DNA of 64,000 nucleotides from Bacteroidota bacterium (GCA_026391835.1 JAPLDF010000068.1:62001-126000), one strand, 5' to 3'. Positions 1 through 9,400 are shown, numbered from the stretch's first letter. Numbers and translations: made by a program. The notes: generated from the sequence alone by a model not told the origin.

Positions 1-1853
1 ACTTTACCCGTACCGTTGGTTCCATTGGGGAATCAGTTGCCGCAGGTGCCATTTTCACGCTGCCGGCTTTTTTCGTTTCCGGCATCTGGTCCGAGTTTTT
101 CACGATGGGACATTACATTACCTCCTCGCTCATCCTCATTGCAGGTGGTGTGCTCGGCATCATGTTTGTCGCACTTCTTCGCCGGGTAATGGTTGAAGAT
201 GCTGAACTTCCCTTTCCCGAATCAGTTGCTGCCGCCGAAATCCACAAGGCAGGCCAGGGCGGTTCAGGCGGATCAAAATTCCTCTTCTGGTCAATGGGAC
301 TTGGCGGATTGATTAAAATACTTGGTGAACTCCAGCTGTTTCAATATCTCTGGGAAAAATTCGTGGTCTTTGGAAGGCAAACCATCACCGGTACGGTATT
401 CACCGGCCAGGGTGGCATGTTGCTCAGTTCACCGGGCGTAAGTCCCGCCTACATGGGCGTTGGATACATTATCGGCCCGAAACTGGGTGCGCTCAACTTC
501 AGCGGCGGAATCCTTGCCTGGGGTTTGATGGCTCCCATGATCATGTATTTCCTCATTCCCAGCATCAACTTCCAGGATTGGGCGGCCTTTCTCATGGCCA
601 AGGATCCTACCATGACGCTCGACGCAGCCATGGCCAAGGTTACAAACCCTGCCTACGAGATCACCCAGATATGGAAATTCATCATCCGCCCCATCGCCAT
701 CGGCGGCATGCTTGTGAGTGCGGCCTTCACCCTCTTTAAAATGAGGAAAAGCCTTACAACCGGTATCGCACGGTCCGTGAAAGATGTAAAAAAAGCCGCC
801 ACCGGGATCGAACACAATGTTCCAAGAAATGAAAAAGATATCAGTTTCGGCTGGATCATGGTCGGCATCGCTGCAGTAGCAGTACTTACCTTCTGCATCA
901 CCTTCTTCATCTTCGAGACAAACGTGCTTATCGCCGCTGTTGCTTCAACCGTGATGATCATTCTTGCATTCTTCTTTGCCTCTGTTTCAGGGTACCTCGT
1001 CGGTATCATGGGATCTTCCAACAACCCCATCAGCGGACTGACGCTCACAGCTTTGGTTGTGACCGCCCTTATCCTCGTCGCACTTGGCGTGAAGGGAGAT
1101 GCCGGTGTGGCAACCGTTCTGGGTGTTGCAGCCATCGTTTGCGTGTCGGCGGCAGTTGCCGGGGAAATGCTCCAGGACTTAAAAGCCGGGCATATCCTTG
1201 GTGGTACCCCTTGGCGCATGCAGATCGGTGACATCCTCGGTGTGATCCTCGCAGGTGCGGTGATGTTTGTCGTACTGGCCTTCCTGAACGACGGCGACAT
1301 CGCCAGCGGAAAAAACCTGGGCTACCAGGGTGGTTTTGGCAGTAAAAACCTCTCCGCCCCCCAGGCAAGCCTGATGGCCATTCTCTCCCGCGGCATCGTC
1401 CAGGGACAAATGGCCTGGCCGCTTATCATTGCAGGGATGCTCATGGGCGTTGCCTTTATCCTCATGCAGGTTAAAAGCCCCATGCTCGTCAGCGTCGGGA
1501 TGTATCTTCCCATCGAAACAACCTTTGCTATTTTCGTAGGCGGCCTGATCAAGGGAGCTGTTGAAATGTATTCTGAAAAACGCAAACACAACGATGCGCA
1601 GAAGGTGCGGGTCGAAAACACCGGCGTGCTGCTGGCATCGGGAATGATTGCGGGAGAAGCGCTCATGGGGCTGCTCATAGCGATCTTCGCGGTGTTCAAC
1701 ATCTTCCTGTACAACTATTTCAGTTTCTTCAAAACCCCTACCTTCTATATCAGTTTCGTGGTCCTGGCGATTATTGCCTATGTGCTGATCCAGATACCAT
1801 TGAAAAACGCAGGAAAACCTGACGATCCGGCACCGCCCGCTTCAGGGATGTAA
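1..1853 (+). CDS. OPT family oligopeptide transporter (5' partial)
   Basis: Proton-coupled transporter of the OPT (oligopeptide/YSL) superfamily, expected to import small peptides or metal chelates across the inner membrane. The reading frame is open from base 3, before the first internal ATG at 105, and the upstream residues include the OPT signature-like stretch TVGSIGESVAAGAIFTLP, so the gene begins outside the window. About 617 residues are visible with many hydrophobic helices; prokaryotic OPT proteins are about 600-700 residues, so little is missing. Further family-like segments are the NPISGLT stretch and the conserved C-terminal region with LPIETTFAIFVGG. A terminator follows directly. 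The downstream PepD dipeptidase gives a coherent picture of peptide uptake and intracellular hydrolysis. The exact substrate cannot be read from sequence. Confidence 0.93.
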   Translation, partial: FTRTVGSIGESVAAGAIFTLPAFFVSGIWSEFFTMGHYITSSLILIAGGVLGIMFVALLRRVMVEDAELPFPESVAAAEIHKAGQGGSGGSKFLFWSMGLGGLIKILGELQLFQYLWEKFVVFGRQTITGTVFTGQGGMLLSSPGVSPAYMGVGYIIGPKLGALNFSGGILAWGLMAPMIMYFLIPSINFQDWAAFLMAKDPTMTLDAAMAKVTNPAYEITQIWKFIIRPIAIGGMLVSAAFTLFKMRKSLTTGIARSVKDVKKAATGIEHNVPRNEKDISFGWIMVGIAAVAVLTFCITFFIFETNVLIAAVASTVMIILAFFFASVSGYLVGIMGSSNNPISGLTLTALVVTALILVALGVKGDAGVATVLGVAAIVCVSAAVAGEMLQDLKAGHILGGTPWRMQIGDILGVILAGAVMFVVLAFLNDGDIASGKNLGYQGGFGSKNLSAPQASLMAILSRGIVQGQMAWPLIIAGMLMGVAFILMQVKSPMLVSVGMYLPIETTFAIFVGGLIKGAVEMYSEKRKHNDAQKVRVENTGVLLASGMIAGEALMGLLIAIFAVFNIFLYNYFSFFKTPTFYISFVVLAIIAYVLIQIPLKNAGKPDDPAPPASGM

Positions 1854-1871
1854 ACTTTACCTGTCATACAA

Positions 1872-1910
1872 AAGAGAGCTGTTTCAACTTTTCGGGACAG
1901 CTCTTTTTTT
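1872..1910 (+). terminator. Rho-independent terminator after OPT gene
   Basis: An 8-bp perfect stem, AGAGCTGT (1875-1882) with ACAGCTCT (1897-1904), encloses a 14-base loop and runs straight into a T tract ending at 1910. It lies between the OPT stop and the PqqD-like gene. Confidence 0.85.
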
Positions 1911-1939
1911 ACACAAATAATGAAATAAGGAACCAACCC

Positions 1940-2338
1940 ATGAACTTTTTCCAACGCCGGCGAATATTCAAAAAGGCCAACTTTCTCGACCTCAGGCCCA
2001 TGCGGGTGCTCGGGCATGAGGTCCGCGACGACGGAGGGATCACCCTGCTGATGCCCCGCTTTAAAAACCGCATCAATTCCGCCCTTTTCCAGCCTAATTC
2101 AAAGGAAAAATTTATCTTTATCCGGCTCGACCGGTTTGGCGGGCATACCTGGCTGATGATTGACGGGCACGATACGGTTGCCGGGATCTGTGAAAGGCTG
2201 AAAGAACAGTTTCTAGAAGAACTGCAGCCTGTCGAAGAGACCGAAACCAGGGTAACCCAGTTCCTCTCCATGCTATACCAGCAACGGTACATTACTTTCC
2301 GGGAAATTCAGGATAAATCGGAACAACAAGCCAAATAA
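1940..2338 (+). CDS. PqqD family peptide-binding protein (orphan)
   Basis: A 132-residue protein resembling the PqqD family, small winged-helix-like chaperones that bind ribosomal peptides for radical-SAM or other RiPP-modifying enzymes. The recognisable part is about residues 30-120: a start resembling NRINSALFQP, then FIFIRLDRFGGHTWLMIDG and the helix DTVAGICERLKEQF, matching the PqqD pattern of a strand pair followed by a helix in which a threshold of ligand is 'G-T-V-x-[DE]-I'. No radical-SAM enzyme, precursor peptide or PQQ gene is adjacent; the neighbours are an OPT transporter and PepD. The ATG is the only sensible start, 30 bases after the upstream terminator. Family assignment is fairly secure, function unknown here. 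Confidence 0.72.
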   Translation: MNFFQRRRIFKKANFLDLRPMRVLGHEVRDDGGITLLMPRFKNRINSALFQPNSKEKFIFIRLDRFGGHTWLMIDGHDTVAGICERLKEQFLEELQPVEETETRVTQFLSMLYQQRYITFREIQDKSEQQAK

Positions 2339-2343
2339 TTTTT

Positions 2344-2351
2344 TAATTTTG
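2344..2351 (+). promoter_or_regulatory. Candidate -7 promoter box upstream of pepD
   Basis: TAATTTTG fits the Bacteroidota -7 consensus TAnnTTTG and lies 54 bases before the pepD ATG, just after the PqqD-like stop. No clear -33 TTG is seen at the right spacing, so it is a weak call. Confidence 0.4.
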
Positions 2352-2404
2352 ACGTTATAAAGGAAACGAATAATTAATTCCATAATATTTAAAGAAACCT
2401 GATC

Positions 2405-3865
2405 ATGAGCAACGAAATCCTACAACTGGATCCAAAAGCGCTGTGGAAAAATTTTCACAGCCTTACCCAAATTCCCCGGCCTTCCAAAAAAGAAGACCAG
2501 ATCAGGGAATTTATTTACAATTTCGGCAAAAACCTTGGATTGGAAACCATCCAGGATGAAGTTGGAAACGTCATCATCCGGAAACCTGCCACCCCGGGAA
2601 TGGAAAACCGCAAGGGAGTCGTACTCCAGGGACACCTTGACATGGTTCCCCAAAAGAACAGTGACAAAGTGCACGACTTTGAGAAAGATCCCATCGAGAC
2701 CATCGTCGACGGCGAATGGGTGCGCGCCAACGGAACCACCCTGGGTGCCGACAATGGCATGGGCGTTGCAGCCGCCATGGCAGTTCTTGAATCGAAGGAC
2801 CTCCAGCATGGCCCGGTTGAAGCGCTTTTCACATCGGATGAGGAAACCGGCATGACCGGGGCCACCGGTCTTAAACCCGGTGTGCTGAAAGGAGACATCC
2901 TGGTAAACATGGATTCGGAAGATGAAGGCGAACTCTACATCGGTTGCGCCGGCGGAACCAACGGTACGATTACATTCACCTATGATGAACAGCCTTTAAC
3001 GGGCGACTTCAAAGGATTCAAAATCAATGTAACCGGTTTAAAAGGCGGTCACAGCGGCGTTGACATCCATCTCGGCCGTGGCAATGCCAACAAGATCATG
3101 AACCGGGTGCTTTACCATGGCTTTAAAAAACACGGACTGCAGGTTTCGTCCATCGATGGTGGCAGCCTCCGCAATGCAATCCCGCGTGAATCCTTTGCAA
3201 TTGTTGCCGTTCCTGCAGGAAATGTGGACGCATTCCTTCAATGCGTGGCAAAACAGACTGTGAAAATTAAAAATGAACTCTCCGCCGTCGAACCCACGCT
3301 GAAGATCGAAGCAGTGGCAGCCGACGCGCCTAAAACAGTGATCACCCCTGCAGTGCTTCTCAGTTGCATGAATGCAATCTATGCCTGCCCGAACGGGGTG
3401 ATGCGCATGAGCAACGAAATGACCGGCCTCGTTGAAACCTCCAACAACCTTGCCATCGTCAAGGCTGAAAATGGAACCATCAGGATCATGAACCTGCTGC
3501 GCAGTTCTGTTGACTCAGCCAAAGATGAACTTCAGCAAATGATCCAGAGCGTGTTTGACCTGGCCGGCGCCGTATCGGTATTCGATGGCAGCTACCCTGG
3601 CTGGAAGCCAAATCCCGGCTCCCCGATCCTGAAAACCATGCAGGAAGTGTACAACAGGAAATATGGCAACATTCCCGAAATAAAAGCCATCCACGCCGGT
3701 CTTGAATGCGGTATTTTAGGCGGTGCATATCCCAACTGGGACATGATCTCCTTTGGACCGACCATCAGGTTCCCCCATTCACCGGATGAAAAAGTGAACA
3801 TTGCCACCGTAAAAAAGTTCTGGGACTTCCTGGTTGAAACCCTCAAGAATATTCCTGTAAAATAA
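2405..3865 (+). CDS. pepD: Aminoacyl-histidine dipeptidase (peptidase M20C, PepD)
   Basis: Cytosolic di-zinc aminopeptidase that hydrolyses Xaa-His and other dipeptides, freeing amino acids from imported peptides. At 486 residues it has the usual PepD length. Metal-site motifs are visible in order: GHLDMVPQ (His77, Asp79), GADNGMG (bridging Asp116), and SDEETGMTG with the catalytic Glu pair at about 146-147; a later LKGGHSGVDIHLGRGNA stretch is typical of the lid/dimerisation domain, and the C terminus has HAGLECG and SFGPTIRFPHSPDE, which supply the last metal ligands. The start ATG is followed at once by the family-like N terminus. It lies downstream of the OPT transporter, consistent with a peptide-scavenging role. 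Confidence 0.95.
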   Translation: MSNEILQLDPKALWKNFHSLTQIPRPSKKEDQIREFIYNFGKNLGLETIQDEVGNVIIRKPATPGMENRKGVVLQGHLDMVPQKNSDKVHDFEKDPIETIVDGEWVRANGTTLGADNGMGVAAAMAVLESKDLQHGPVEALFTSDEETGMTGATGLKPGVLKGDILVNMDSEDEGELYIGCAGGTNGTITFTYDEQPLTGDFKGFKINVTGLKGGHSGVDIHLGRGNANKIMNRVLYHGFKKHGLQVSSIDGGSLRNAIPRESFAIVAVPAGNVDAFLQCVAKQTVKIKNELSAVEPTLKIEAVAADAPKTVITPAVLLSCMNAIYACPNGVMRMSNEMTGLVETSNNLAIVKAENGTIRIMNLLRSSVDSAKDELQQMIQSVFDLAGAVSVFDGSYPGWKPNPGSPILKTMQEVYNRKYGNIPEIKAIHAGLECGILGGAYPNWDMISFGPTIRFPHSPDEKVNIATVKKFWDFLVETLKNIPVK

Positions 3866-3868
3866 ATT

Positions 3869-3898
3869 TTGGTTATAAATTATTATTTCTTACTTTTG
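3869..3898 (+). promoter_or_regulatory. rpmH promoter (-33 / -7, Bacteroidota type)
   Basis: TTG at 3869-3871, a 19-base spacer, and TACTTTTG at 3891-3898 match the phylum's housekeeping consensus (TTTG, 19-21 bases, TAnnTTTG) closely. The rpmH ATG is 22 bases after the box. It is one of the best promoter matches in the window. Confidence 0.8.
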
Positions 3899-3920
3899 CA
3901 GTCCCAAAAAATAATGTGAG

Positions 3921-4082
3921 ATGACAAAGAGAACGTATCAGCCCTCGAATAGGAAAAGAAAAAACAAACATGGTTTCCGTGAACGTATGGCAACCGCCAA
4001 TGGACGTAAAGTATTGGCTGCCAGAAGGGCTAAAGGAAGGAAAAAACTGACCGTTTCCGATGAAAAATTGGACAAGGAATAA
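3921..4082 (+). CDS. rpmH: 50S ribosomal protein bL34
   Basis: A 53-residue, strongly basic protein beginning [20 protein letters not shown], the invariant start of bL34, followed by [21 protein letters not shown], which packs against 23S rRNA in the large subunit. The acidic tail (about eight extra residues after the basic core) is common in Bacteroidota. It is a single-gene transcription unit with its own strong promoter and a terminator at 4135. The common neighbours rnpA and dnaA are absent, and the RNase P RNA gene lies about 5 kb further on. Confidence 0.98.
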   Translation: MTKRTYQPSNRKRKNKHGFRERMATANGRKVLAARRAKGRKKLTVSDEKLDKE

Positions 4083-4134
4083 TAATTCTTTACTTGATTG
4101 ACAGGATCAATCCGAATTTTACGCAATTTTGTAC

Positions 4135-4170
4135 AAAAAAGAAGATAACATCAGTTTATCTTCTTTTTTT
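4135..4170 (+). terminator. Rho-independent terminator after rpmH
   Basis: GAAGATAA (4141-4148) pairs with TTATCTTC (4156-4163), flanked by an A tract on the left and a seven-T tract on the right, so it could work in both directions. Confidence 0.85.
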
Positions 4171-4206
4171 ATTTTCATTGGTTCCCTGATATTCTAAGCG
4201 CCTGAC

Positions 4207-6687
4207 ATGAAAAACATTGAATTTAAAAAACTTCTGCCCTACCTGGCTGCAATCGTGATATTCCTGGTAGTTACCATTGCCTATTTCAGCCCGTTGCTTG
4301 AAGGGAAAAAGATCCTGCAAAGCGATATCGTTAATTTCAGGGGGATGTCGAAGGAGATTGTCGACTTCAGGGCAAAAACCGGGCAGGAGCCGCTCTGGAC
4401 AAACTCCATGTTCGGCGGGATGCCGGCTTACCAGATCTCGGCAAACTATACCTCAAACCTCATCGGGCATCTTGACAAAGTGCTTACACTTGGATTGCCC
4501 CACCCTGCCAGCCTGGTATTCCTCTATTTTATCGGTTTCTTTATCCTGCTGCTTGTTATGGGCGTCGACCCCTGGCTTTCCATCGCAGGAGCGACCGCAT
4601 TTGCCTTTTCATCCTATTTTTTCATCATCATCGATGCCGGGCATAACTCGAAAGCCCACGCCATCGCCTACATGGCGCCGGTAATGGCAGGTATCATCCT
4701 CACCATGAAGAAGAAATACCTTTGGGGCGGAATCATGACTGCTGTATTCCTGTCGCTCGAAGTCAAGGCAAACCATCCGCAAATCACCTACTACCTCGCC
4801 ATGACCGCCATGCTGTTCGGGTTGTTTCAACTTATCCAATCCATTCGCATCAAAGAACTTACACCCTTTTTTAAATCGGTAGGTGTCCTGCTCATCGCGC
4901 TGGTGTTTGCCGTACTCACCAACATCACAAGCCTCTGGGCGACCTGGGAATACGGGAAATACACCATCCGCGGACAATCGGAGCTTACCTCGGACAAAGG
5001 GAACAGGACCACCGGCCTCGACAAAGATTACGCAACCCAGTGGAGCTATGGTATCGGTGAAACCATGACCCTGCTGATCCCCGATTTCTGCGGGGGCTCA
5101 TCCAGCGCAAAGATCAGCGGGAATTCGAAAATAGTGGAAGCCATGAAAACCAATGGCGTCCCTGATGGAACCATTGCCCAATTTACCAGCCAGCCAATGC
5201 CCTTCCTTTACTGGGGCGCACAGCCATTCACTTCAGGCCCCGTTTATGTGGGTGCCATGATGATCTTCCTCTTCGTGCTTGGACTCATCATTGTGAAAGG
5301 TCCGTTAAAATGGTGGCTGCTGGCTGCGACAGTCCTCTCCATCCTGCTCTCCTGGGGACATAACCTGATGCCGCTTACCGACTTTTTCCTGAACTACCTG
5401 CCGGGATACAATAAGTTCCGCGCCGTTTCAATGATCCTGGTGATCGCAGAATTTACCATTCCCCTGCTGGGAATTCTTGCACTGAAAGAGATATCTGACA
5501 AGCGGCAGGATCAGAAACATTTGTTTAAAGGCCTGCAAATCGCATTTGTCATATCTGCCGGGGTTGCGCTCTTCTTTGCACTGTTACCCGGAATGTTCCT
5601 TGATTTCGCAGGTGCCGGAGACCGCTACATGCAGCAGCAATACCAGCTCCCCGACTGGCTGATGCAGGCCATCCGCGACGAGCGTTTACGGCTCCTGCGC
5701 ATGGATGCCATCAGGTCCTTCGTGTTTATAGTGCTTGCCGGCGGTATTGGGTGGGGTGTCCTGTTCGGTAAAATCAAAAAAGAATATGCCTTCATCGTAT
5801 TAACCGTGCTCATGCTTGCGGATATGTTCACGGTGAACAAACGCTATCTCAACAACGACAGCTTCACATCCGCTTCACGCGTTGAAAACCCGTTCGAGCC
5901 CACTGCTGCCGACAGCCAGATTCTGCAGGACACCCTGCCCGACTACCGGGTGCTGAACCTGACCTCAAATACCTTCAATGATGCAGGCACGTCTTACTAC
6001 CATAAGTCGATTGGCGGCTATCACGGGGCAAAACTCCGGCGGTACCAGGAGCTCATCGACCATGGAATTCAAAGAGATATACAAACATTTGCAAAAACCA
6101 TGAGCACCGACAGCACACCTGTCCTGAATATGCTCAACACCAGGTATTTCATCCTGCCGAACAACGACAAACAACCTGTGGCCTTCCCTAATCCCGGCGC
6201 ACTTGGCAATGCCTGGTTTGTTTCTGCTGCACAGATGGTTGACAATGCCGATGCCGAAATCAGGGCTTTGAATAACTTCAAACCTGATTCTGTTGCTGTC
6301 GTGGACAAAATGTTTGCGGAAAATCTCAAATCCTACACACCTTCAAGGGATTCCGGGGACTTCATTAAACTCAAAACCTACACGGCAAACGAACTTGTTT
6401 ATCAGTACAAGTCGAAAAATACCGGTCTTGCCGTATTCTCCGAAATTTACTATCCGAAAGGCTGGAATGCCTATGTTGACGGGCAGGTTACGCCACATTT
6501 CAGGGCCGATTATGTGCTGCGTGCCATGGTTCTCCCGGCAGGCGAACACAATGTCCGCTTTAAATTTGAGCCCGGCGTATTTATCATCGGTGAAAAGATT
6601 TCTCTGATCAGCTCCGTGCTCCTGATCGTCATTGTTTTGGTCATGGCGGCCCTGGAGTTCTGGAAATCGCGGAAACCACAGGTATGA
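4207..6687 (+). CDS. YfhO family polytopic membrane protein
   Basis: An 826-residue integral membrane protein of the YfhO family, predicted GT-C type glycosyltransferases; the Bacillus member decorates lipoteichoic acid, the Bacteroidota substrate is unknown. About a dozen hydrophobic helices precede a large C-terminal non-cytoplasmic domain (about residues 560-790) with alpha/beta character, then a final helix. An early loop, LLEGKKILQSDIVNFRGMSK with a WTNSMFGGMPAYQ stretch, is typical of the family. It overlaps the next glycosyltransferase gene by four bases (ATGA), so the two are translationally coupled and probably act on the same surface glycan. Start chosen at the first ATG after the terminator. 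Confidence 0.85.
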   Translation: MKNIEFKKLLPYLAAIVIFLVVTIAYFSPLLEGKKILQSDIVNFRGMSKEIVDFRAKTGQEPLWTNSMFGGMPAYQISANYTSNLIGHLDKVLTLGLPHPASLVFLYFIGFFILLLVMGVDPWLSIAGATAFAFSSYFFIIIDAGHNSKAHAIAYMAPVMAGIILTMKKKYLWGGIMTAVFLSLEVKANHPQITYYLAMTAMLFGLFQLIQSIRIKELTPFFKSVGVLLIALVFAVLTNITSLWATWEYGKYTIRGQSELTSDKGNRTTGLDKDYATQWSYGIGETMTLLIPDFCGGSSSAKISGNSKIVEAMKTNGVPDGTIAQFTSQPMPFLYWGAQPFTSGPVYVGAMMIFLFVLGLIIVKGPLKWWLLAATVLSILLSWGHNLMPLTDFFLNYLPGYNKFRAVSMILVIAEFTIPLLGILALKEISDKRQDQKHLFKGLQIAFVISAGVALFFALLPGMFLDFAGAGDRYMQQQYQLPDWLMQAIRDERLRLLRMDAIRSFVFIVLAGGIGWGVLFGKIKKEYAFIVLTVLMLADMFTVNKRYLNNDSFTSASRVENPFEPTAADSQILQDTLPDYRVLNLTSNTFNDAGTSYYHKSIGGYHGAKLRRYQELIDHGIQRDIQTFAKTMSTDSTPVLNMLNTRYFILPNNDKQPVAFPNPGALGNAWFVSAAQMVDNADAEIRALNNFKPDSVAVVDKMFAENLKSYTPSRDSGDFIKLKTYTANELVYQYKSKNTGLAVFSEIYYPKGWNAYVDGQVTPHFRADYVLRAMVLPAGEHNVRFKFEPGVFIIGEKISLISSVLLIVIVLVMAALEFWKSRKPQV

Positions 6688-7991
6688 AAAAAGCGCTGAT
6701 CATCAGTTATTACTGGCCTCCCAGCGGGGGAGCCGGTGTACAACGGTGGTTGAAGTTTGTTAAATACCTTCGCAATTTCGGGTGGGAACCGGTGGTTTAC
6801 TGCCCCGAAAATCCGGAATATCCCGAAACTGACTTTTCGCTTTTCAAAGACATTCCCGTCAACGTGGAAATTTTGAAATCGCCGATCTGGGAGCCTTACC
6901 ATGTGTATAAAAAACTCCTAGGCCAGAAGAAGGAGGAGAAAATCAACGCGGCTTTCCTTTCCGAAAATAAAAAGAACAAAACCCTGGAAGACATTTCGGT
7001 ATGGATCCGCGGTAATTTTTTCATTCCCGATGCGAGGAAATTCTGGATCCGTCCTTCGGTTAAGTTCCTGATGAAACACCTTGACAGCCACCCTGTGGAT
7101 GTGATCATCTCAACCGGACCTCCCCACAGCACCCATATGATTGCCATGCAGCTCGCAGCTAAATCAAGCCTCCCGTGGCTGGCCGATTTCCGCGATCCAT
7201 GGACCAACATTGATTTTTACAAGGACCTCAAACTAACTTCGCGGGCCGATGCAAAACATCGGAAACTTGAGCTGGATGTTCTCCGGGAAGCCAGTGCGGT
7301 TTCGGTGATCAGCAACTCAATGGCCGATGATTTTGATAAAATTTTCCACAGGTCCTACGATGTGATCACCAACGGATTTGACACGGCCGACACCGACCAT
7401 CCCGTACCGGAAACAGATAAAAAATTCTCCATAGCGCATATCGGGACACTCGTCAGTTCACGCAACCCGGTTACCCTGTGGGAGGCACTGAAAAGTTTGC
7501 TTGCCGCCAACCCCGGCCTGGCCCGCGACCTGGAAATCAAATTGGTCGGAAAGGTCGATTTCACAGTGACAACCTCACTGGAAGCGTTTGGACTAAGTAA
7601 ATTTGTGCGGAAGATTGATTACATGCCCCACGATGAGGTGGTTGAATGCCAGCAGCAATCACAACTTCTGCTGCTGATCATCAACAACACGCCCAATGCA
7701 AAAATGATCCTTACAGGGAAGTTTTTTGAATACCTTGCAGCCCGCCGGCCTGTTTTATGCCTTGGGCCCGAAGACGGTGATGCGGCAGGAATTCTTCACG
7801 AAACAAAAGCGGGGTTGCTGGCCGGTTTCGGCGATGTTGAAACAATGAAGTCGCACATCCTTCACTTTTACGAGGAGTTTAAAAAAGGGAGTCTCTCCGT
7901 AAACAGCCAGGAGATTGAACAATATTCCAGGAAAGAGTTAACCCGGAAATTGGCGCTGGTGCTGGATAGAATTGTTTCAGGAAAAAATTAA
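6684..7991 (+). CDS. Glycosyltransferase family 4 protein
   Basis: A 435-residue GT-B fold retaining glycosyltransferase. The N terminus KKALIISYYWPPSGGAGVQR is the donor-independent GT4 start with a glycine-rich turn; the middle has ADFRDPWTN, common in this subgroup; and the C-terminal nucleotide-sugar domain shows LTGKFFEYLAARRPVLCLG, which carries the EX7E-like motif region. It is expected at the cytoplasmic face of the inner membrane, assembling a polysaccharide or glycolipid. It is coupled to the YfhO gene by an ATGA overlap and ends convergently with the MATE gene, sharing four bases. Confidence 0.88.
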   Translation: MKKALIISYYWPPSGGAGVQRWLKFVKYLRNFGWEPVVYCPENPEYPETDFSLFKDIPVNVEILKSPIWEPYHVYKKLLGQKKEEKINAAFLSENKKNKTLEDISVWIRGNFFIPDARKFWIRPSVKFLMKHLDSHPVDVIISTGPPHSTHMIAMQLAAKSSLPWLADFRDPWTNIDFYKDLKLTSRADAKHRKLELDVLREASAVSVISNSMADDFDKIFHRSYDVITNGFDTADTDHPVPETDKKFSIAHIGTLVSSRNPVTLWEALKSLLAANPGLARDLEIKLVGKVDFTVTTSLEAFGLSKFVRKIDYMPHDEVVECQQQSQLLLLIINNTPNAKMILTGKFFEYLAARRPVLCLGPEDGDAAGILHETKAGLLAGFGDVETMKSHILHFYEEFKKGSLSVNSQEIEQYSRKELTRKLALVLDRIVSGKN

Positions 7992-9352
7992 AGATCTTTG
8001 TCCTCCCCGGGTTTATATTTTACAACCGCTTTCTTTTTCCAGTATCCCATCCTGTAATAAGTATAATACAGGATGACGCCTGAAAACCATCCGATCGGTA
8101 TGGACCACCATATGCCGTGAACCCCGATGGCGGGATTGTTGGCAAGCAGCCAGGCCACCGGGATCCGGATGATCCACAGTGAAAAGAGGCTGATGAACAT
8201 CGGGATCAGCGTATCCCCCGCCCCCCGCAAAACGCCGTTTATCACGAACATCAGCGAAAACAGGATGTAAAAAGAGCCGATAATGCGCAAATAGTCTCCC
8301 CCCATTTTGATCACCACTTCATCATCGGTGAACATGCGCATCAGGAATTTGCCGAACAGGACGGTAACCAGGGAGATAAATACCGAGATGACGCTGGTCA
8401 TGATGAGGGTGGCCCGCAGGCCCGCTTTTACGCGGTCGGGGCGGTTGGCCCCCATGTTCTGCCCTACAAATGTCGATAATGCAACGGCAAAACTCATGGC
8501 GGGCAGGGCGGCGAAATTATCAATCCTCCCGGCTGCACTGTATGCAGCATTCGCATCCACCCCGAACTGGTTGACAATCCAGTACAACGCAACCATTCCT
8601 GCAGCAACAAAGGTTTGCTGAAACCCGGTCGGCAACCCGATCCTGATGCTTTTTTTAAAGATTTCCTGGTCAAAGGTAAGGTCCCTGAAAGAGAACTTTA
8701 CCACCTTGTGGTACCGGTTGAGGTAGATGATCTGTGAAATAAAGGCACAGGCTTCCGAAATTACCGTTGCTATGGCCACTCCCGCAACGCCCCAGTGGAA
8801 AATGGGAACAAAGATCAGGTCGAGGATAATGTTCAACCCCACTGAACCTATTAAAAAATAGAGGGGGGTTTTGGAATCCCCGAGCCCCCGCAAAATCGCG
8901 CTGGTGCCATTGTATCCGAAGAGGAAGATCAGTCCGGAGAGGAAGATATTCAAAAACAGCATTGCATCCGGAACGATCGCAGGGTCAAGGTCGATGATCC
9001 TGAAGATAAACCCGCTCAGCATGATCCCGCCTGCACTCACGACAAGCGAAGTAAAAAACATGAAGATATACAGGGTATTGATCGCTTTTTTGACGTTGTC
9101 GAGCTGCTTGGCCCCGAAATACTGCGAAACAACAATGGTAAATCCCATGGTCACCCCGATGATGAACGACACGAGCAGAAATATGATGGGCCCTGATGTT
9201 CCAACCGCGGCAAGGGCCGCCTTCCCGATGTACTTCCCGACCACGATGCTGTCGATGATGTTGTACATCTGCTGAAAAACATTGCCCAGCAGCATGGGAA
9301 TCGCAAACTTCAGGATTAATCTGCCTTCATTGCCGTAGCTGAGATCCTTCAT
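7988..9352 (-). CDS. MATE family efflux transporter
   Basis: Twelve-helix multidrug/organic cation antiporter driven by Na+ or H+. The protein opens GRLILKFAIPMLLGNVFQQM followed by YNIIDSIVVGKYIG, the MATE N-terminal signature, and repeats similar features in the second half. I place the start at 9352 (454 residues) rather than at an ATG at 9370, because a TAnnTTTG box (9358-9365) lies between them and the upstream ATG would be outside the transcript. The box ends five bases before the ATG, which implies a leaderless mRNA. The gene is divergent from rnpB. Confidence 0.92.
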   Translation of the reverse strand: MKDLSYGNEGRLILKFAIPMLLGNVFQQMYNIIDSIVVGKYIGKAALAAVGTSGPIIFLLVSFIIGVTMGFTIVVSQYFGAKQLDNVKKAINTLYIFMFFTSLVVSAGGIMLSGFIFRIIDLDPAIVPDAMLFLNIFLSGLIFLFGYNGTSAILRGLGDSKTPLYFLIGSVGLNIILDLIFVPIFHWGVAGVAIATVISEACAFISQIIYLNRYHKVVKFSFRDLTFDQEIFKKSIRIGLPTGFQQTFVAAGMVALYWIVNQFGVDANAAYSAAGRIDNFAALPAMSFAVALSTFVGQNMGANRPDRVKAGLRATLIMTSVISVFISLVTVLFGKFLMRMFTDDEVVIKMGGDYLRIIGSFYILFSLMFVINGVLRGAGDTLIPMFISLFSLWIIRIPVAWLLANNPAIGVHGIWWSIPIGWFSGVILYYTYYRMGYWKKKAVVKYKPGEDKDL

Positions 9353-9357
9353 GGGCG

Positions 9358-9365
9358 CAAAGATA
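9358..9365 (-). promoter_or_regulatory. Candidate -7 box for the MATE gene
   Basis: Read on the minus strand the sequence is TATCTTTG, an exact TAnnTTTG match, ending five bases before the MATE ATG. No convincing -33 element is visible. Confidence 0.55.
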
Positions 9366-9388
9366 GCCACAATTCACGGATAATCCCT

Positions 9389-9396
9389 ATCTTTGC
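9389..9396 (+). promoter_or_regulatory. Candidate -7 box for rnpB
   Basis: TATCTTTG, an exact TAnnTTTG match, ends four bases before the 5' strand of the RNase P RNA P1 helix, which puts the expected transcription start right at the RNA's 5' end. It is divergent from the MATE box 23 bp away. Confidence 0.7.
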
Positions 9397-9400
9397 GGAG

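Noticed and set aside
653-1300. 215-codon minus-strand open frame
   Set aside because: It is antisense to the OPT transporter and is a by-product of its codon usage.
3938-4126. 62-codon minus-strand open frame
   Set aside because: It is antisense to rpmH, a clearly conserved ribosomal protein gene with its own promoter and terminator.
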